Positions 43,866 through 53,343 of a stretch of DNA of 64,000 nucleotides are shown in pieces. The notes under the pieces were generated by a model. It ran no database searches, was not told the origin of the DNA, and was given only the letters and a program-made list of their open reading frames with translations. Origin of the DNA: Chitinophaga sancti (GTDB lineage: Bacteria; Bacteroidota; Bacteroidia; Chitinophagales; Chitinophagaceae); the NCBI RefSeq assembly GCF_034087045.1, contig NZ_CP139247.1:4366001-4430000 (forward strand), written 5' to 3'. The position numbers and the translations under genes are program-made. Every line of letters begins with the position of its first letter. The stretch's first letter is position 1.

Positions 43866-43894
43866 GCCTCCGGAAGTATCCGGGGGCTTTTTTT
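43866..43894 (+). terminator. Terminator after the beta-barrel pair
   Basis: GCCTCCGG (43866-43873) pairs with CCGGGGGC (43880-43887), one T-G wobble, followed by TTTTTTT. Confidence 0.88.
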
Positions 43895-43938
43895 ATGGTA
43901 GTTATCTTCTTCTTTGCTGCCACAGGCCAATTTCCCCC

Positions 43939-43972
43939 AAAAAGGAAGCCCCCTGAATTTTCAGGAGGCTTT
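43939..43972 (-). terminator. Terminator of the DTA-repeat gene
   Basis: Read on the minus strand, AAGCCTCCTGAA pairs with TTCAGGGGGCTT (one mismatch), followed by CCTTTTT. It supports the minus-strand reading of the gene at 44040-44741. Confidence 0.78.
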
Positions 43973-44039
43973 AAGGTTTCCGTTTGAATAGAAAAATCTT
44001 TCCGGTCAATAATAATGTACCGGCATGTTCACTGTACTG

Positions 44040-44741
44040 CTACTGTTTAGGTTGTTTCTTATGCTTTTTTGCAGTAGTATCAGCAACTTGCTTGCCTGTA
44101 GTATCGGCTTTGGCAGATGAAGTATCACCTACTGATTTAAATGCAGCTGTGTCTTTTACAGACATCGCTGTATCCAGTCTGTGTGCAAATGCGGCAGTGT
44201 CTGCTTTAGCACTGGTAGTGTCACCTTTCAGCGTGAAGCTGGCAGTGTCTTTCATCATTGCAGTAGCCAGGGTGTCTTTACCGAAAGCAGTGTCTGCTTT
44301 GGCAAAAGCCGCAGTGTCACGGAAGTTGGCAGTATCAGCTTTGAAGCTGAAAGTTGTGTTTTTCATCAGCGCAGTATCAGCCTTGAAGAAAGATGCGGTG
44401 TCGCGGAAATTCGCAGCAGTATCAGCTTTGAACAGGTTCGCTGTGTCACCCATCATAGCGGTATCCGCTTTGAAAAAGGTCGCAGTGTCTGCTTTAAACA
44501 AATTAGCTGTGTCATTCGCCATCGCAGTGTCTCTTACATAGCTGGCTGTGTCGGTGCTGAAGTTAGCAGTGTCTCTCGCAAAGCTGGCAGTATCTGCTTT
44601 GAAATAGCTCGCAGTGTCTGCTGACATAATGGTGTCGGCCGCGTTACCGCTGTTAGACATAACATTCTTTGCATTCACATTGGCCAGAACAAAAGCGCCA
44701 AAACCTGCCATAAGGCCGAAACGGATTAATTGCTTCTTCAT
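44040..44741 (-). CDS. Exported DTA-repeat protein
   Basis: The 233-residue protein has signal peptide MKKQLIRFGLMAGFGAFVLA (to about 24, ANA). The rest is built of Asp-Thr-Ala units: 19 DTA tripeptides plus DTT, DTL, DTS and DTI variants, usually as KADTAxF or xRDTAxF every 7-9 residues (FKADTASF, FARDTANF, FFKADTAMM). The tail is basic (KKHKKQPKQ). The composition suggests a fibre, solenoid or extended surface polymer. I recognise no family. The plus strand also has an open frame of AVSAL repeats, but only this strand has a signal peptide and a correctly oriented terminator. Confidence 0.72.
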   Translation of the reverse strand: MKKQLIRFGLMAGFGAFVLANVNAKNVMSNSGNAADTIMSADTASYFKADTASFARDTANFSTDTASYVRDTAMANDTANLFKADTATFFKADTAMMGDTANLFKADTAANFRDTASFFKADTALMKNTTFSFKADTANFRDTAAFAKADTAFGKDTLATAMMKDTASFTLKGDTTSAKADTAAFAHRLDTAMSVKDTAAFKSVGDTSSAKADTTGKQVADTTAKKHKKQPKQ

Positions 44742-45242
44742 GGTTTTTCAATTTTAATTGGTTAATAAAAAATCAATAAATGATGGTTGATGAGTAAGTA
44801 ACCAAAACGGTGCAAGAATCTTCTAAGAAAATGTTAAAGGCAATTAAACTTTATATAACTAATTGGAAAATAGATGTTTGTATCTTTTTCTTATTTGAGT
44901 AGTTTTTCTTACCCCATTAAACTTTACTAAAAAAAGTAAGTCGGCACTGCGGGGAAACTGTAGATATGAAGTAACAAGACCGGGTATACGTTTTCATACT
45001 GGGAATAGTAAGCTTAAAAAGGAAGCATGTTTACTAGCTAATTTTTTTTTAAACTCGTTAAATTAATATCATAATATCTTGTTAAGAAAGTCTACTTTTA
45101 CTATTATATCTGTGAATGTGACATCGTAAAAAAGTATTCCTATTATTAATGTACACCACTTGAATGTAATGCCAGCGAACAGTGTGTAAGCTTCCTTGAT
45201 ATTATAATTACGTTTTTCCAAAATCCAACTACTTTCTTTGCT
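44742..45242. other. Divergent regulatory gap between the DTA gene and the second susC
   Basis: About 500 AT-rich bases without a credible ORF. ATTAAACTTTA occurs twice in direct orientation (44843-44853 and 44916-44926, 73 bases apart), and TTACT-N6-AGTAA follows the second copy. Promoters for both divergent genes must lie here, but no full consensus pair was found. Confidence 0.45.
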
Positions 45243-48200
45243 ATGAGGTACAAACCATTGGGCAAGCTATGCTTCCTTCTATTCATTTCATGCCTGCTAA
45301 CGACGGCGGCACTCGCACAGCGCACCATCTCCGGGATGGTCAAAGATGCCAGCGATAGCAGTGGCCTCCCTGGTGTAAACATCACCGTGCCAGGCACCAC
45401 ATCCGGCACCATCACGGATGCCAAAGGCCACTTCTCTTTGCAGGTCCCTGAATCCGCAAAAAGTCTGACCTTCTCGTTTATGGGATATACCCAGCAAACA
45501 ATCGCTATCGGCACCCAGACCACACTTGCTGTATCACTGCAATCCACCTCCAAGGGCCTGGGTGAAGTAGTTGTAGTAGGTTATGGTACACAAAACCGTC
45601 GCGATGTAACAGGTACAATATCGTCCATCAAAGGCTCCGATATCAAAAACCTGCCTGTCAGCGATGCGGCACAGGCTATACAGGGTAAAGTACCTGGTGT
45701 AGACATTGTGCGTTCCGATGGTTCCCCAGGTACTGAACCGAATATTCGTATCCGTGGTACAGGTACTATCAACAATGCGGAACCCCTTATTATTATAGAT
45801 GGTGTGCCCGCTACCGGCATGAGCGATGTGAGTCCGAACGACATCGCCTCTATGGAAATCCTGAAAGACGCTTCCAGCTCCGCTATTTATGGTACCCGCG
45901 CTGCAAACGGTGTGGTGATCATCACCACGAAGAGAGGTGGCTATGGCGAGAAAACCCATGCTACCGTGAATGTTTATAAAGGTACTTCCAACGCACGCCG
46001 TTATATTCCATTACTCACCGCTCCTGAACTCGTACAGCTGAAGCAGGAACGGTATACCAACGATGGTGTGGCCATCAACTCCCTTTGGCAGGATCCTTAC
46101 TATGCGGTACAGCGTACCGACTGGCAAAGAGCACTGATCGGCACCGGTTCCACCACGAATGCAGATGTGAACCTGCGTGGCGGTAGCGCTGTTTCCAACT
46201 ACCTGTTCAGCGCTGGTTATTACGATGAAAAAGGGATGATCGAAAATACCTTCTTCAAGCGCTATAGTTTCCGTATTAACTCCGAACATAAACTCGGTAG
46301 TCGTGTGAAAGTAGGAGAGAACCTTCAGCTTACTTACCGCAATGCCAAAGGCTTTGATACGTATTCTTCACAAACAGGCCTGATCTTTAGCGCACTTCGC
46401 TTTAACCCTGCTATTCCTGTAAGAAATGACGATGGTAGCTATGGTACAGCGAAGGCCAGCAATGAGCTGGGTGACATTAACAACCCTGTATTCACTGTTG
46501 AAAATATTGATGCCTGGAGCAAGACCTACCGTGTACTTGCCAGCGTTTATGGTGAAGTACAGATAATAGATGGCCTCTCCTTACGTGTGAACGGCGGTTA
46601 CGATGGCAGCATCTATCAACAATATAGCTTCACCCCTGCCATACTCGATCAGACCCGCGTGAGCGCAAATGCAGACCTGTGGCAACGTACCGAATCCAAT
46701 GGTACCGCATTGGGCGAAGCCTTCCTGACGTACAACAAGACTTTCAATAACGTTCACCAGGTAACCCTGACTGGTGGTTACTCTATTCAAAAATCACAGG
46801 GCAACTACTTCCGTGCAGAGCGCTGGGGTTATACCGACGAATCTGCGGATCAGCGTGTACTTGACAACGGTACCACAGTATACAATGCTTCCGGTAACTA
46901 CAATCCGGAAAGCGCCATTGCCTCCGGCTTCCTGCGTGCATTCTATGGTTATAAAGGTAAATACCTCTTCACCGGTACTTTCCGTGCGGATGGTTCCAGC
47001 CGTTTCCCGAAAGACCAGCGCTGGGGGTACTTCCCGGCCTTTTCACTGGGTTGGCGCGTGAGCGATGAAACTTTCTTCAAAGACAACGTCGGCTTCATGA
47101 GCAACCTGAAAGTCACCGGTGGCTGGGGACAGCTGGGTAACCAGAACGTAACCGACTACCAATACCTCGCGATCGTAACCAAGGACCGTAAATACTCCTT
47201 CGGTGGCAATGCCACAACAGGTATCTGGAACAGTTCTCTTGCCAACCCTAACATTACCTGGGAAAAAGCAGAGATGACCAACATCAGTGCCGAAATGGGC
47301 TTCTTTAAAAACGCGCTGAATGCTACTGTGACCTGGTTCAACAAGAAAACCCGCGACATGCTGGTACCTTATCCTGAACTGGATGTACATGGTACAAGTA
47401 CAATTCCTGATCAGAACATTGGTCAGATGAGCAACAAAGGATGGGAAATTGAACTAAGCTACCGTGGTGGCAAACAGGCAGTACATTATAATGTAGGGGT
47501 GAATGCATCCTTCATTAAGAACCGCGTGACCCGTCTGTACTCCGGTACCTATATCACCTCTACACCTTATGGCCGTCAGGCACAGGAAATTTCCCGTACC
47601 TACGAAGGACAGCCGATTGCTTCCTTTTATGGCTGGAAGACGAATGGTATCTATCAGAACCAGGCAGCTATTGACAACGATGCGAATGTGGCGAATGATA
47701 ATAACAGGGCCGATATCAAACCCGGTGATGTACGTTTCGTAGACATGAACGGTGATGGAAAAATAGATGAAAATGACCGTACTAACCTGGGTGATCCTAA
47801 CCCACGTATGACTTACGGCATACAAGCTGGTATTGAATTTAAGGGCTTTGATCTGAGCGCGAACTTTGCAGGCGTAGCAGGTGTGAAACTATATAATGCT
47901 GACAGAATGCAAGGGTTGGATCCGACCTACTCATACAACATGTATGCAGAAGCAATGGGCCGCTGGCATGGTGAGGGTACCAGCAACAGTATGCCACGTA
48001 TGTCTCTCGTAGATGCCAATCAGAACGCACGTACTTCAGACCGTTTCGTAGAAAGTGGTAATTATTTCTCCCTGAGAAATGTTACCCTTGGCTATACGAT
48101 CCCTTCCCATGTATGGGGCAAATCAGGTATCTCTGATATCAGGATCTATGCTACTGGTCAGAATGTGTTCATGATCACCAAATACAAAGGACTGAATCCT

Positions 48201-48314
48201 GAGCTGGGTTATGCTTCCGCTTCAGGTGGAGATGGTAACCTGATGCGCGGTGTAGATGTGGCGACTTACCCACAGGCACGTGTATTCACTTTTGGTGCAA
48301 CCATGAATTTCTAA
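45243..48314 (+). CDS. SusC/RagA-type TonB-linked outer membrane transporter (arabinose-polymer locus)
   Basis: The 1023-residue protein has a signal peptide ending AALAQ, a carboxypeptidase-like domain (about 27-105), GEVVVVGYGTQNRRDVTGTI, a plug (AAQAIQGKVPGVDIVRSDGSPG...MEILKDASSSAIYGTRAANGVVIITTKRG) and a barrel ending TFGATMNF. There is no STN domain. It is followed by its SusD and a GH51 arabinofuranosidase, so it probably imports arabino-oligosaccharides. No dedicated regulator gene is adjacent. Confidence 0.95.
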   Translation: MRYKPLGKLCFLLFISCLLTTAALAQRTISGMVKDASDSSGLPGVNITVPGTTSGTITDAKGHFSLQVPESAKSLTFSFMGYTQQTIAIGTQTTLAVSLQSTSKGLGEVVVVGYGTQNRRDVTGTISSIKGSDIKNLPVSDAAQAIQGKVPGVDIVRSDGSPGTEPNIRIRGTGTINNAEPLIIIDGVPATGMSDVSPNDIASMEILKDASSSAIYGTRAANGVVIITTKRGGYGEKTHATVNVYKGTSNARRYIPLLTAPELVQLKQERYTNDGVAINSLWQDPYYAVQRTDWQRALIGTGSTTNADVNLRGGSAVSNYLFSAGYYDEKGMIENTFFKRYSFRINSEHKLGSRVKVGENLQLTYRNAKGFDTYSSQTGLIFSALRFNPAIPVRNDDGSYGTAKASNELGDINNPVFTVENIDAWSKTYRVLASVYGEVQIIDGLSLRVNGGYDGSIYQQYSFTPAILDQTRVSANADLWQRTESNGTALGEAFLTYNKTFNNVHQVTLTGGYSIQKSQGNYFRAERWGYTDESADQRVLDNGTTVYNASGNYNPESAIASGFLRAFYGYKGKYLFTGTFRADGSSRFPKDQRWGYFPAFSLGWRVSDETFFKDNVGFMSNLKVTGGWGQLGNQNVTDYQYLAIVTKDRKYSFGGNATTGIWNSSLANPNITWEKAEMTNISAEMGFFKNALNATVTWFNKKTRDMLVPYPELDVHGTSTIPDQNIGQMSNKGWEIELSYRGGKQAVHYNVGVNASFIKNRVTRLYSGTYITSTPYGRQAQEISRTYEGQPIASFYGWKTNGIYQNQAAIDNDANVANDNNRADIKPGDVRFVDMNGDGKIDENDRTNLGDPNPRMTYGIQAGIEFKGFDLSANFAGVAGVKLYNADRMQGLDPTYSYNMYAEAMGRWHGEGTSNSMPRMSLVDANQNARTSDRFVESGNYFSLRNVTLGYTIPSHVWGKSGISDIRIYATGQNVFMITKYKGLNPELGYASASGGDGNLMRGVDVATYPQARVFTFGATMNF

Positions 48315-48335
48315 ACAAGCAAAACGAATTAAGCA

Positions 48336-49784
48336 ATGAAACGAATGAAATATCTGCTGCTGTGTGTACCTGCGTTCTTTGCCTGTAACAAGGAATTGGA
48401 TGTAGAGAAAAAAGGTAGCTATACAACGGCCAACTACTGGCGCAATCAATCTGACGCAGTGGATGGCATCACTGGTATCTATAATATTTTACTGGAAGAA
48501 GACTTTACGGGCTTTGGTGAGTTTGTATATGACAACTGTTCAGACGACCAGTATCGTGCAGGGGATCACCCTGAACTGGCAGACCTCGAAGCCTTTACAT
48601 ACGATGCCTCCAATGCTGCTGTGAAAGCGCCCTGGAAGTGGAAGTACGAAATGCTGAACAGATCAAACAGTGCCCTGCTGTATATTCCAGATATTACCAG
48701 TATTGATACGGATATCAAAAACCGTTGTTTGGGTGAGGCGCATTTCTTCCGTGCATACGCTTACTGGCGCCTTGCTTTGATCTATGGTGATGTACCTATG
48801 ATCATGGAAGAAGATATCAAAAACGGTACTTACAATAAAGCAAAATCTACCATCGACGAAGTGCATGCACAGATCGAAGCAGACCTGAAAGCAGCGGCGA
48901 TCTTATTGCCTGAGAGTTACGATGCATCGCAGGCGGGTCGTGTGAGCAAAGGTACGGCATGGGGTTTACTGGCAAAACTATATCTCTATGAGAATGATTT
49001 TGCAAATACTATTTTGTATGGTGACAGCGTGATCACAAATTCAAATTACGCCCTGCAGTCTACCTATGCGGCGAACTTTACACCTGCTACCAGCAATAAC
49101 AGTGAGATGTTGTTTAACGTACAGACACTGGATGGATGGGGTTATTCTGACTTCATCACTTATCATGCACCACGTGCATGGGGCGGATGGGATTTCTTTG
49201 AGCCCGTGCAGGGATTACTGGATGAATTTGAGGCTGGTGATCCACGTATAGATGTATGTATTATGAAGCCGGGAGATGTGATAAATATTGGTACAGGTAA
49301 TGCCACCTATACCGCATCTTTGTCATCAACCGGTTATCATTATAGCAAGTTCTGCGCATGGACCAGCACAGGTGGTTTGAATTATTCATTCAAATATCCT
49401 TTGATGCGTACATCTGACATTTATTTGTGTGTGGCAGAAGCAAAGATCCGTCAGACCGGCACTGGTGCAGGTGATGCGGAGATCAATGCGATTCGTAGCC
49501 GGGTAGGTTTAACAAACGTATCCAATGCAGGTATGACGGCGTTAATGCATGAGAGAAGGGTAGAGCTATGTGGAGAGAATGAACGTCACCAGGATCTGAT
49601 GCGTTGGGACAAGGCGGGTATCATTGACATCACGACTATTTACAATCAACCTAAGTTAACGTCTTCAGGAGCTGTGATTCAGGCGGCGCGTACATTTACA
49701 AGGCCTAAGAATTACTATTTCCCATTACCACAATCAGAGATTGATAAGAGTAACGGTGTGTTGGTACAGAATTCAAATTTTTAA
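48336..49784 (+). CDS. SusD/RagB family surface lipoprotein (arabinose-polymer locus)
   Basis: The 482-residue protein has a lipobox at FFAC with C17. SusD core helices are visible (NYWRNQSDAVDGITGIYNIL, CLGEAHFFRAYAYWRLALIYGDVPMI) along with the C-terminal pattern YPLMRTSDIYLCVAEAKIRQ and HERRVELCGENERHQDLMRW. It is the glycan-binding partner of the SusC that ends 21 bases upstream. A strong terminator follows, so the GH51 gene has its own promoter or depends on read-through. Confidence 0.94.
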   Translation: MKRMKYLLLCVPAFFACNKELDVEKKGSYTTANYWRNQSDAVDGITGIYNILLEEDFTGFGEFVYDNCSDDQYRAGDHPELADLEAFTYDASNAAVKAPWKWKYEMLNRSNSALLYIPDITSIDTDIKNRCLGEAHFFRAYAYWRLALIYGDVPMIMEEDIKNGTYNKAKSTIDEVHAQIEADLKAAAILLPESYDASQAGRVSKGTAWGLLAKLYLYENDFANTILYGDSVITNSNYALQSTYAANFTPATSNNSEMLFNVQTLDGWGYSDFITYHAPRAWGGWDFFEPVQGLLDEFEAGDPRIDVCIMKPGDVINIGTGNATYTASLSSTGYHYSKFCAWTSTGGLNYSFKYPLMRTSDIYLCVAEAKIRQTGTGAGDAEINAIRSRVGLTNVSNAGMTALMHERRVELCGENERHQDLMRWDKAGIIDITTIYNQPKLTSSGAVIQAARTFTRPKNYYFPLPQSEIDKSNGVLVQNSNF

Positions 49785-49791
49785 TAATGTA

Positions 49792-49829
49792 AAAAGAGGG
49801 TGTATCTAACTTGTGATACACCCTCTTTT
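49792..49829. terminator. Terminator between susD and the GH51 gene
   Basis: AAAAGAGGGTGTATC (49792-49806) pairs perfectly over 15 bp with GATACACCCTCTTTT (49815-49829); bidirectional type. Confidence 0.93.
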
Positions 49830-49911
49830 GGGGCATTGAAAATAATTGTCAAAAGCACACACAAAAATTCCTTTTTAAAACCTATATTGGGCTTCTGAAT
49901 AATTCCTGGTT

Positions 49912-51870
49912 ATGCGATACAAACTTCATCGCTGTCTTACAGCGCTATTATTGTCCGGAACAATTTCCGTGGCTCAGACGCTTACCGTCAAAGTAAACAC
50001 ACCGCAACACACTGTTCAACCCACCATGTGGGGAATCTTTTTCGAAGACATTAACTTTTCGGCAGATGGCGGCATTTATGCTGAACTGGTCAAAAACCGC
50101 TCGTTTGAATTTGCCCAGCCTTTACAGGGATGGAAAGTGATCAAAGAAGCCAGTAACGGCAAAGTCCTGATCGTAAACCGTGCCCCTGAAAATGCGGCCA
50201 ATCCACGCTATGTTCACATTACTGCTGCTGGCAATTTCGGCCTTTTCAACGAAGGTTTCCGTGGCATGGGTTTCAAAAAAGGAGAAACGTACAACTTCTC
50301 TGTGCTGGCTGGTAATACCACCGGCAATCTTACAATTAAGGTAGTCCTCCTCAACGATAAAGGAACCCCTATTGGCACTGCTACCGTAGGCACTCCCGGC
50401 AAAGACTGGAAAAGGTACACTACCAGCATCACTGCTGGTGAAACCGTGGCCAAAGGCGGGCTGCAGGTCTTCTTTGAAGGCAATGGTACCGTAGATGCGG
50501 ATATGTTCTCCCTCTTCCCGGCTAATACCTGGAAACAGCGTCCTGGTGGTCTCCGTACAGATCTCGTACAACTGCTGGTTGACCTCCATCCTGGTTTTGT
50601 CCGTTTCCCCGGTGGCTGTATCGTGGAAGGTAAGGACCTGGTGAACCGTTACCAATGGAAAAAGACGGTAGGACCCATCGAAGACCGTACCCTGATCGTG
50701 AACCGCTGGAATACAGAATTCCCGTACCGTGCTCCGGGTGATTACTATCAAAGCTATGGGCTTGGGTTCTTTGAATACTTCCAGCTTTCTGAGGACATCG
50801 GCGCCGAGCCACTGCCTATTCTGAACTGCGGCATGGCCTGCCAGTTCAATACCGGCGAAGTGGCGGCAGATGAAGATGTGCCTGCTTATATCCAGGATGC
50901 CCTTGACCTGATCGAATTTGCCAATGCCGGCACCGATACAAAGTGGGGAAAACTAAGGGCCGATATGGGGCATCCCAAACCTTTTAACCTGAAAATGATC
51001 GGGGTGGGCAATGAACAATGGGATAGCCAGTACATAGCCCGTTATAAAATGTGGGAAACCGTGCTGAAGACCAAACACCCTGAGATCAAACTGGTATCCG
51101 GCACAGGTCCGTCACCTGACGATGAGCGCTTTCACTATGCGTGGTCCCAGCTGAAAGGTTCCAAAGCCGACCTGGTAGACGAACATTATTATATGGCGCC
51201 TGACTGGTTCCTGCATAATGCTTCCCGCTACGATAATTACGATCGTAAAGCGCCCCATATCTTTGCAGGGGAATATGCAGCCCACATCAGGGATAAGGAG
51301 AAAGATCAGCCTGAAAGCCGCAATACCTGGGGGAGTGCCCTGGCCGAAGCCGCATTTATGACCGGCCTGGAAAGAAATGCGGATGTGGTGAACATGGCTT
51401 CGTACGCACCGCTGCTGGCTCACGTGGACGCATGGCAGTGGCGCCCTGACCTGATCTGGTTTGACAACCTGCGATCTGTAGGTACGCCAAATTACTACGT
51501 ACAGAAGCTATTTGCCAACTACAAAGGCACAAACACCGTTCCTGTTACAGAAAATGGGAAGGTCCTCACTGGGCAGGACAGCATTTACGCCAGTGCTACC
51601 ATTGACGCAACCAAACACCAGCTGTTGCTGAAAGTGGTAAATGCTTCCACAGCTGCCCGTCCTTATAAGATCCGGCTGGATGGTGCTACGACTACCAAAG
51701 AGGCTGCTGTACAACAGATCCTTACCGCTACGGACAAACTGGCTATCAATACTTTGGACCAACCGTTACAGGTAGCTCCATTGCAGCAAAAGCTGACTGT
51801 TACAAAAAACAGTGCCAGCGTAACCCTGCAACCGGCCTCTGTGAACGTTTTTGTGATCCCATACAAGTAA
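49912..51870 (+). CDS. Alpha-L-arabinofuranosidase, GH51
   Basis: The 652-residue protein has a signal peptide to about 21 (SVAQ). A family 51 catalytic barrel follows a beta-sandwich insertion (about 80-190, CBM4-like). The acid/base is E368 in GVGNEQW and the nucleophile E454 in FAGEYAAH, both in family-typical context. A C-terminal beta sandwich closes the protein. It removes terminal arabinofuranose from arabinan or arabinoxylan in the periplasm or at the cell surface. Placed behind susC/susD, it defines the likely substrate of the locus. Confidence 0.94.
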   Translation: MRYKLHRCLTALLLSGTISVAQTLTVKVNTPQHTVQPTMWGIFFEDINFSADGGIYAELVKNRSFEFAQPLQGWKVIKEASNGKVLIVNRAPENAANPRYVHITAAGNFGLFNEGFRGMGFKKGETYNFSVLAGNTTGNLTIKVVLLNDKGTPIGTATVGTPGKDWKRYTTSITAGETVAKGGLQVFFEGNGTVDADMFSLFPANTWKQRPGGLRTDLVQLLVDLHPGFVRFPGGCIVEGKDLVNRYQWKKTVGPIEDRTLIVNRWNTEFPYRAPGDYYQSYGLGFFEYFQLSEDIGAEPLPILNCGMACQFNTGEVAADEDVPAYIQDALDLIEFANAGTDTKWGKLRADMGHPKPFNLKMIGVGNEQWDSQYIARYKMWETVLKTKHPEIKLVSGTGPSPDDERFHYAWSQLKGSKADLVDEHYYMAPDWFLHNASRYDNYDRKAPHIFAGEYAAHIRDKEKDQPESRNTWGSALAEAAFMTGLERNADVVNMASYAPLLAHVDAWQWRPDLIWFDNLRSVGTPNYYVQKLFANYKGTNTVPVTENGKVLTGQDSIYASATIDATKHQLLLKVVNASTAARPYKIRLDGATTTKEAAVQQILTATDKLAINTLDQPLQVAPLQQKLTVTKNSASVTLQPASVNVFVIPYK

Positions 51871-51889
51871 TAAAATACTCTTCCCATTC

Positions 51890-51928
51890 AGCCCATTTTT
51901 CTGCCGGTGGTAGAAAAATGGGCTTTTG
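51890..51928. terminator. Terminator of the GH51 gene
   Basis: AGCCCATTTTTCT (51890-51902) pairs perfectly with AGAAAAATGGGCT (51912-51924), followed by a T-run. Confidence 0.9.
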
Positions 51929-52004
51929 TATATTTATTGAACAGCATGGCACGTTTTTTAGTTAAATTAGTAACGGATGAGTATCTGTCTTGAAATGTTC
52001 TTTT

Positions 52005-53321
52005 ATGTTCAACAAACTCATATTCTTTTGTTTCTTTGTTTGTAAGTGTGCTCCTATACAGGCACAGGACTCTCTTCCACGGTGGAGCCTCCAGAACTGC
52101 CTGGATTATGCAAAAACGCATAATATCACACTGAATAGCTTACGCCTGAACCGCAGTATTTCTGAACAGGACCTCTTATTATCCCGGTCGGCAGTATTAC
52201 CCGGCGTATCTGCTTCCCTTGCACCTTCCGTGACCTATTCCAAGGTGACTGACACGAATGGCGACCTCAGATCCCGGGTGACTACCTCGGGCTCTACGTC
52301 GGCCAGTGCTTCCGTTACCTTATACAATGGTGGGTATCTCAGAAATGATATTAAGCAAAAGCAGTTGCTGGTGCAGGTGGCTGGTCTGGACCTGGCGGCT
52401 TCAGTAAATGATATTACCCTGAGCATAACTGAGGCCTACCTGAATATACTGCTGGCAAAGGAGAACATTGTGTATGTCAGGGATGTAGTAGCTACGTCGG
52501 AAGCCCAGGTAAAACAAGAACAGCAGTTCTACGATGCGGGTACGGTGGCACTGAAGGACCTTATTCAGTTGCAGGCGCAATTAGCCAATGATAAATATAC
52601 CCTGGTGGCGGCGGAGAATACCCACCGTCAAAATATGCTGACGCTAAAGCAAATATTGCAATTGCCACCGGATACGGGTTTTACCGTGGTGGAACCGGAT
52701 ACAATTATGTCTAATCCTGTGTTGACCACTTTGTCAGAAGCAAGGAAAACAGCATTGGATAATCGTCCTGAAGTGAAAAGTAGTGAGCTGAGTGTGGAAT
52801 CGGCTAAAATAGGGGTACTGAAAGCCCGTTCCGGTTACCTGCCTACATTGTCAGCAGGAGCAGGGATAGGGACCAGTTATACAGATAACAGTTACTATTC
52901 ATTCATGCGGCAGATGGACAATAATTTCTACCAGCAAATAGGGGTGACGCTCTCCGTGCCCATCTTCAGCAGGCGGACGAATAAGGTAAATGAAGCACTG
53001 GCAAAACTGGAAGTGGGGCAGGCGGAACTCACGTTGCAGAATACACGTACTACCTTGTCTTACGACGTAGAGCAGGCTTATATCAATGTGCTCAATGCCC
53101 AGTCACAATATGATGCGGCTGTAGAGCAATTGCGGTATACACAGGAAGCCTACCGCATAGCGAATGAGCAATTGAAGATCGGCGCTACCAATACAACGGA
53201 AGTGCTGGTGCAGAAAAATCTCTATGTACAGGCGTTACAGTCTTATATACAGGCTAAGTATAGTTCCGCGCTGTATATCAGAATCTATGATTTCTACAGG
53301 GGAGTACCTGTTACATTGTAA
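52005..53321 (+). CDS. TolC family outer membrane efflux channel
   Basis: ATG 52005 starts a signal peptide (MFNKLIFFCFFVCKCAPIQAQ); the TTG five codons earlier is less likely. It encodes about 438 residues: two repeats of the outer-membrane efflux domain, SLQNCLDYAKTHNITLNSLRLN at the start and long alpha-hairpin segments (EQQFYDAGTVALKDLIQLQAQLANDKY; YRIANEQLKIGATNTTEVLVQKN). It forms the outer-membrane tunnel of the tripartite exporter encoded by the next three genes on the same strand. Confidence 0.93.
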   Translation: MFNKLIFFCFFVCKCAPIQAQDSLPRWSLQNCLDYAKTHNITLNSLRLNRSISEQDLLLSRSAVLPGVSASLAPSVTYSKVTDTNGDLRSRVTTSGSTSASASVTLYNGGYLRNDIKQKQLLVQVAGLDLAASVNDITLSITEAYLNILLAKENIVYVRDVVATSEAQVKQEQQFYDAGTVALKDLIQLQAQLANDKYTLVAAENTHRQNMLTLKQILQLPPDTGFTVVEPDTIMSNPVLTTLSEARKTALDNRPEVKSSELSVESAKIGVLKARSGYLPTLSAGAGIGTSYTDNSYYSFMRQMDNNFYQQIGVTLSVPIFSRRTNKVNEALAKLEVGQAELTLQNTRTTLSYDVEQAYINVLNAQSQYDAAVEQLRYTQEAYRIANEQLKIGATNTTEVLVQKNLYVQALQSYIQAKYSSALYIRIYDFYRGVPVTL

Positions 53322-53343
53322 AATTTGTATAAACTGATATAGG

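Noticed and set aside
43984..44541. Plus-strand ORF of AVSAL repeats
   Set aside because: Mirror reading of the DTA repeats. The minus strand has the signal peptide and the correctly oriented terminator.
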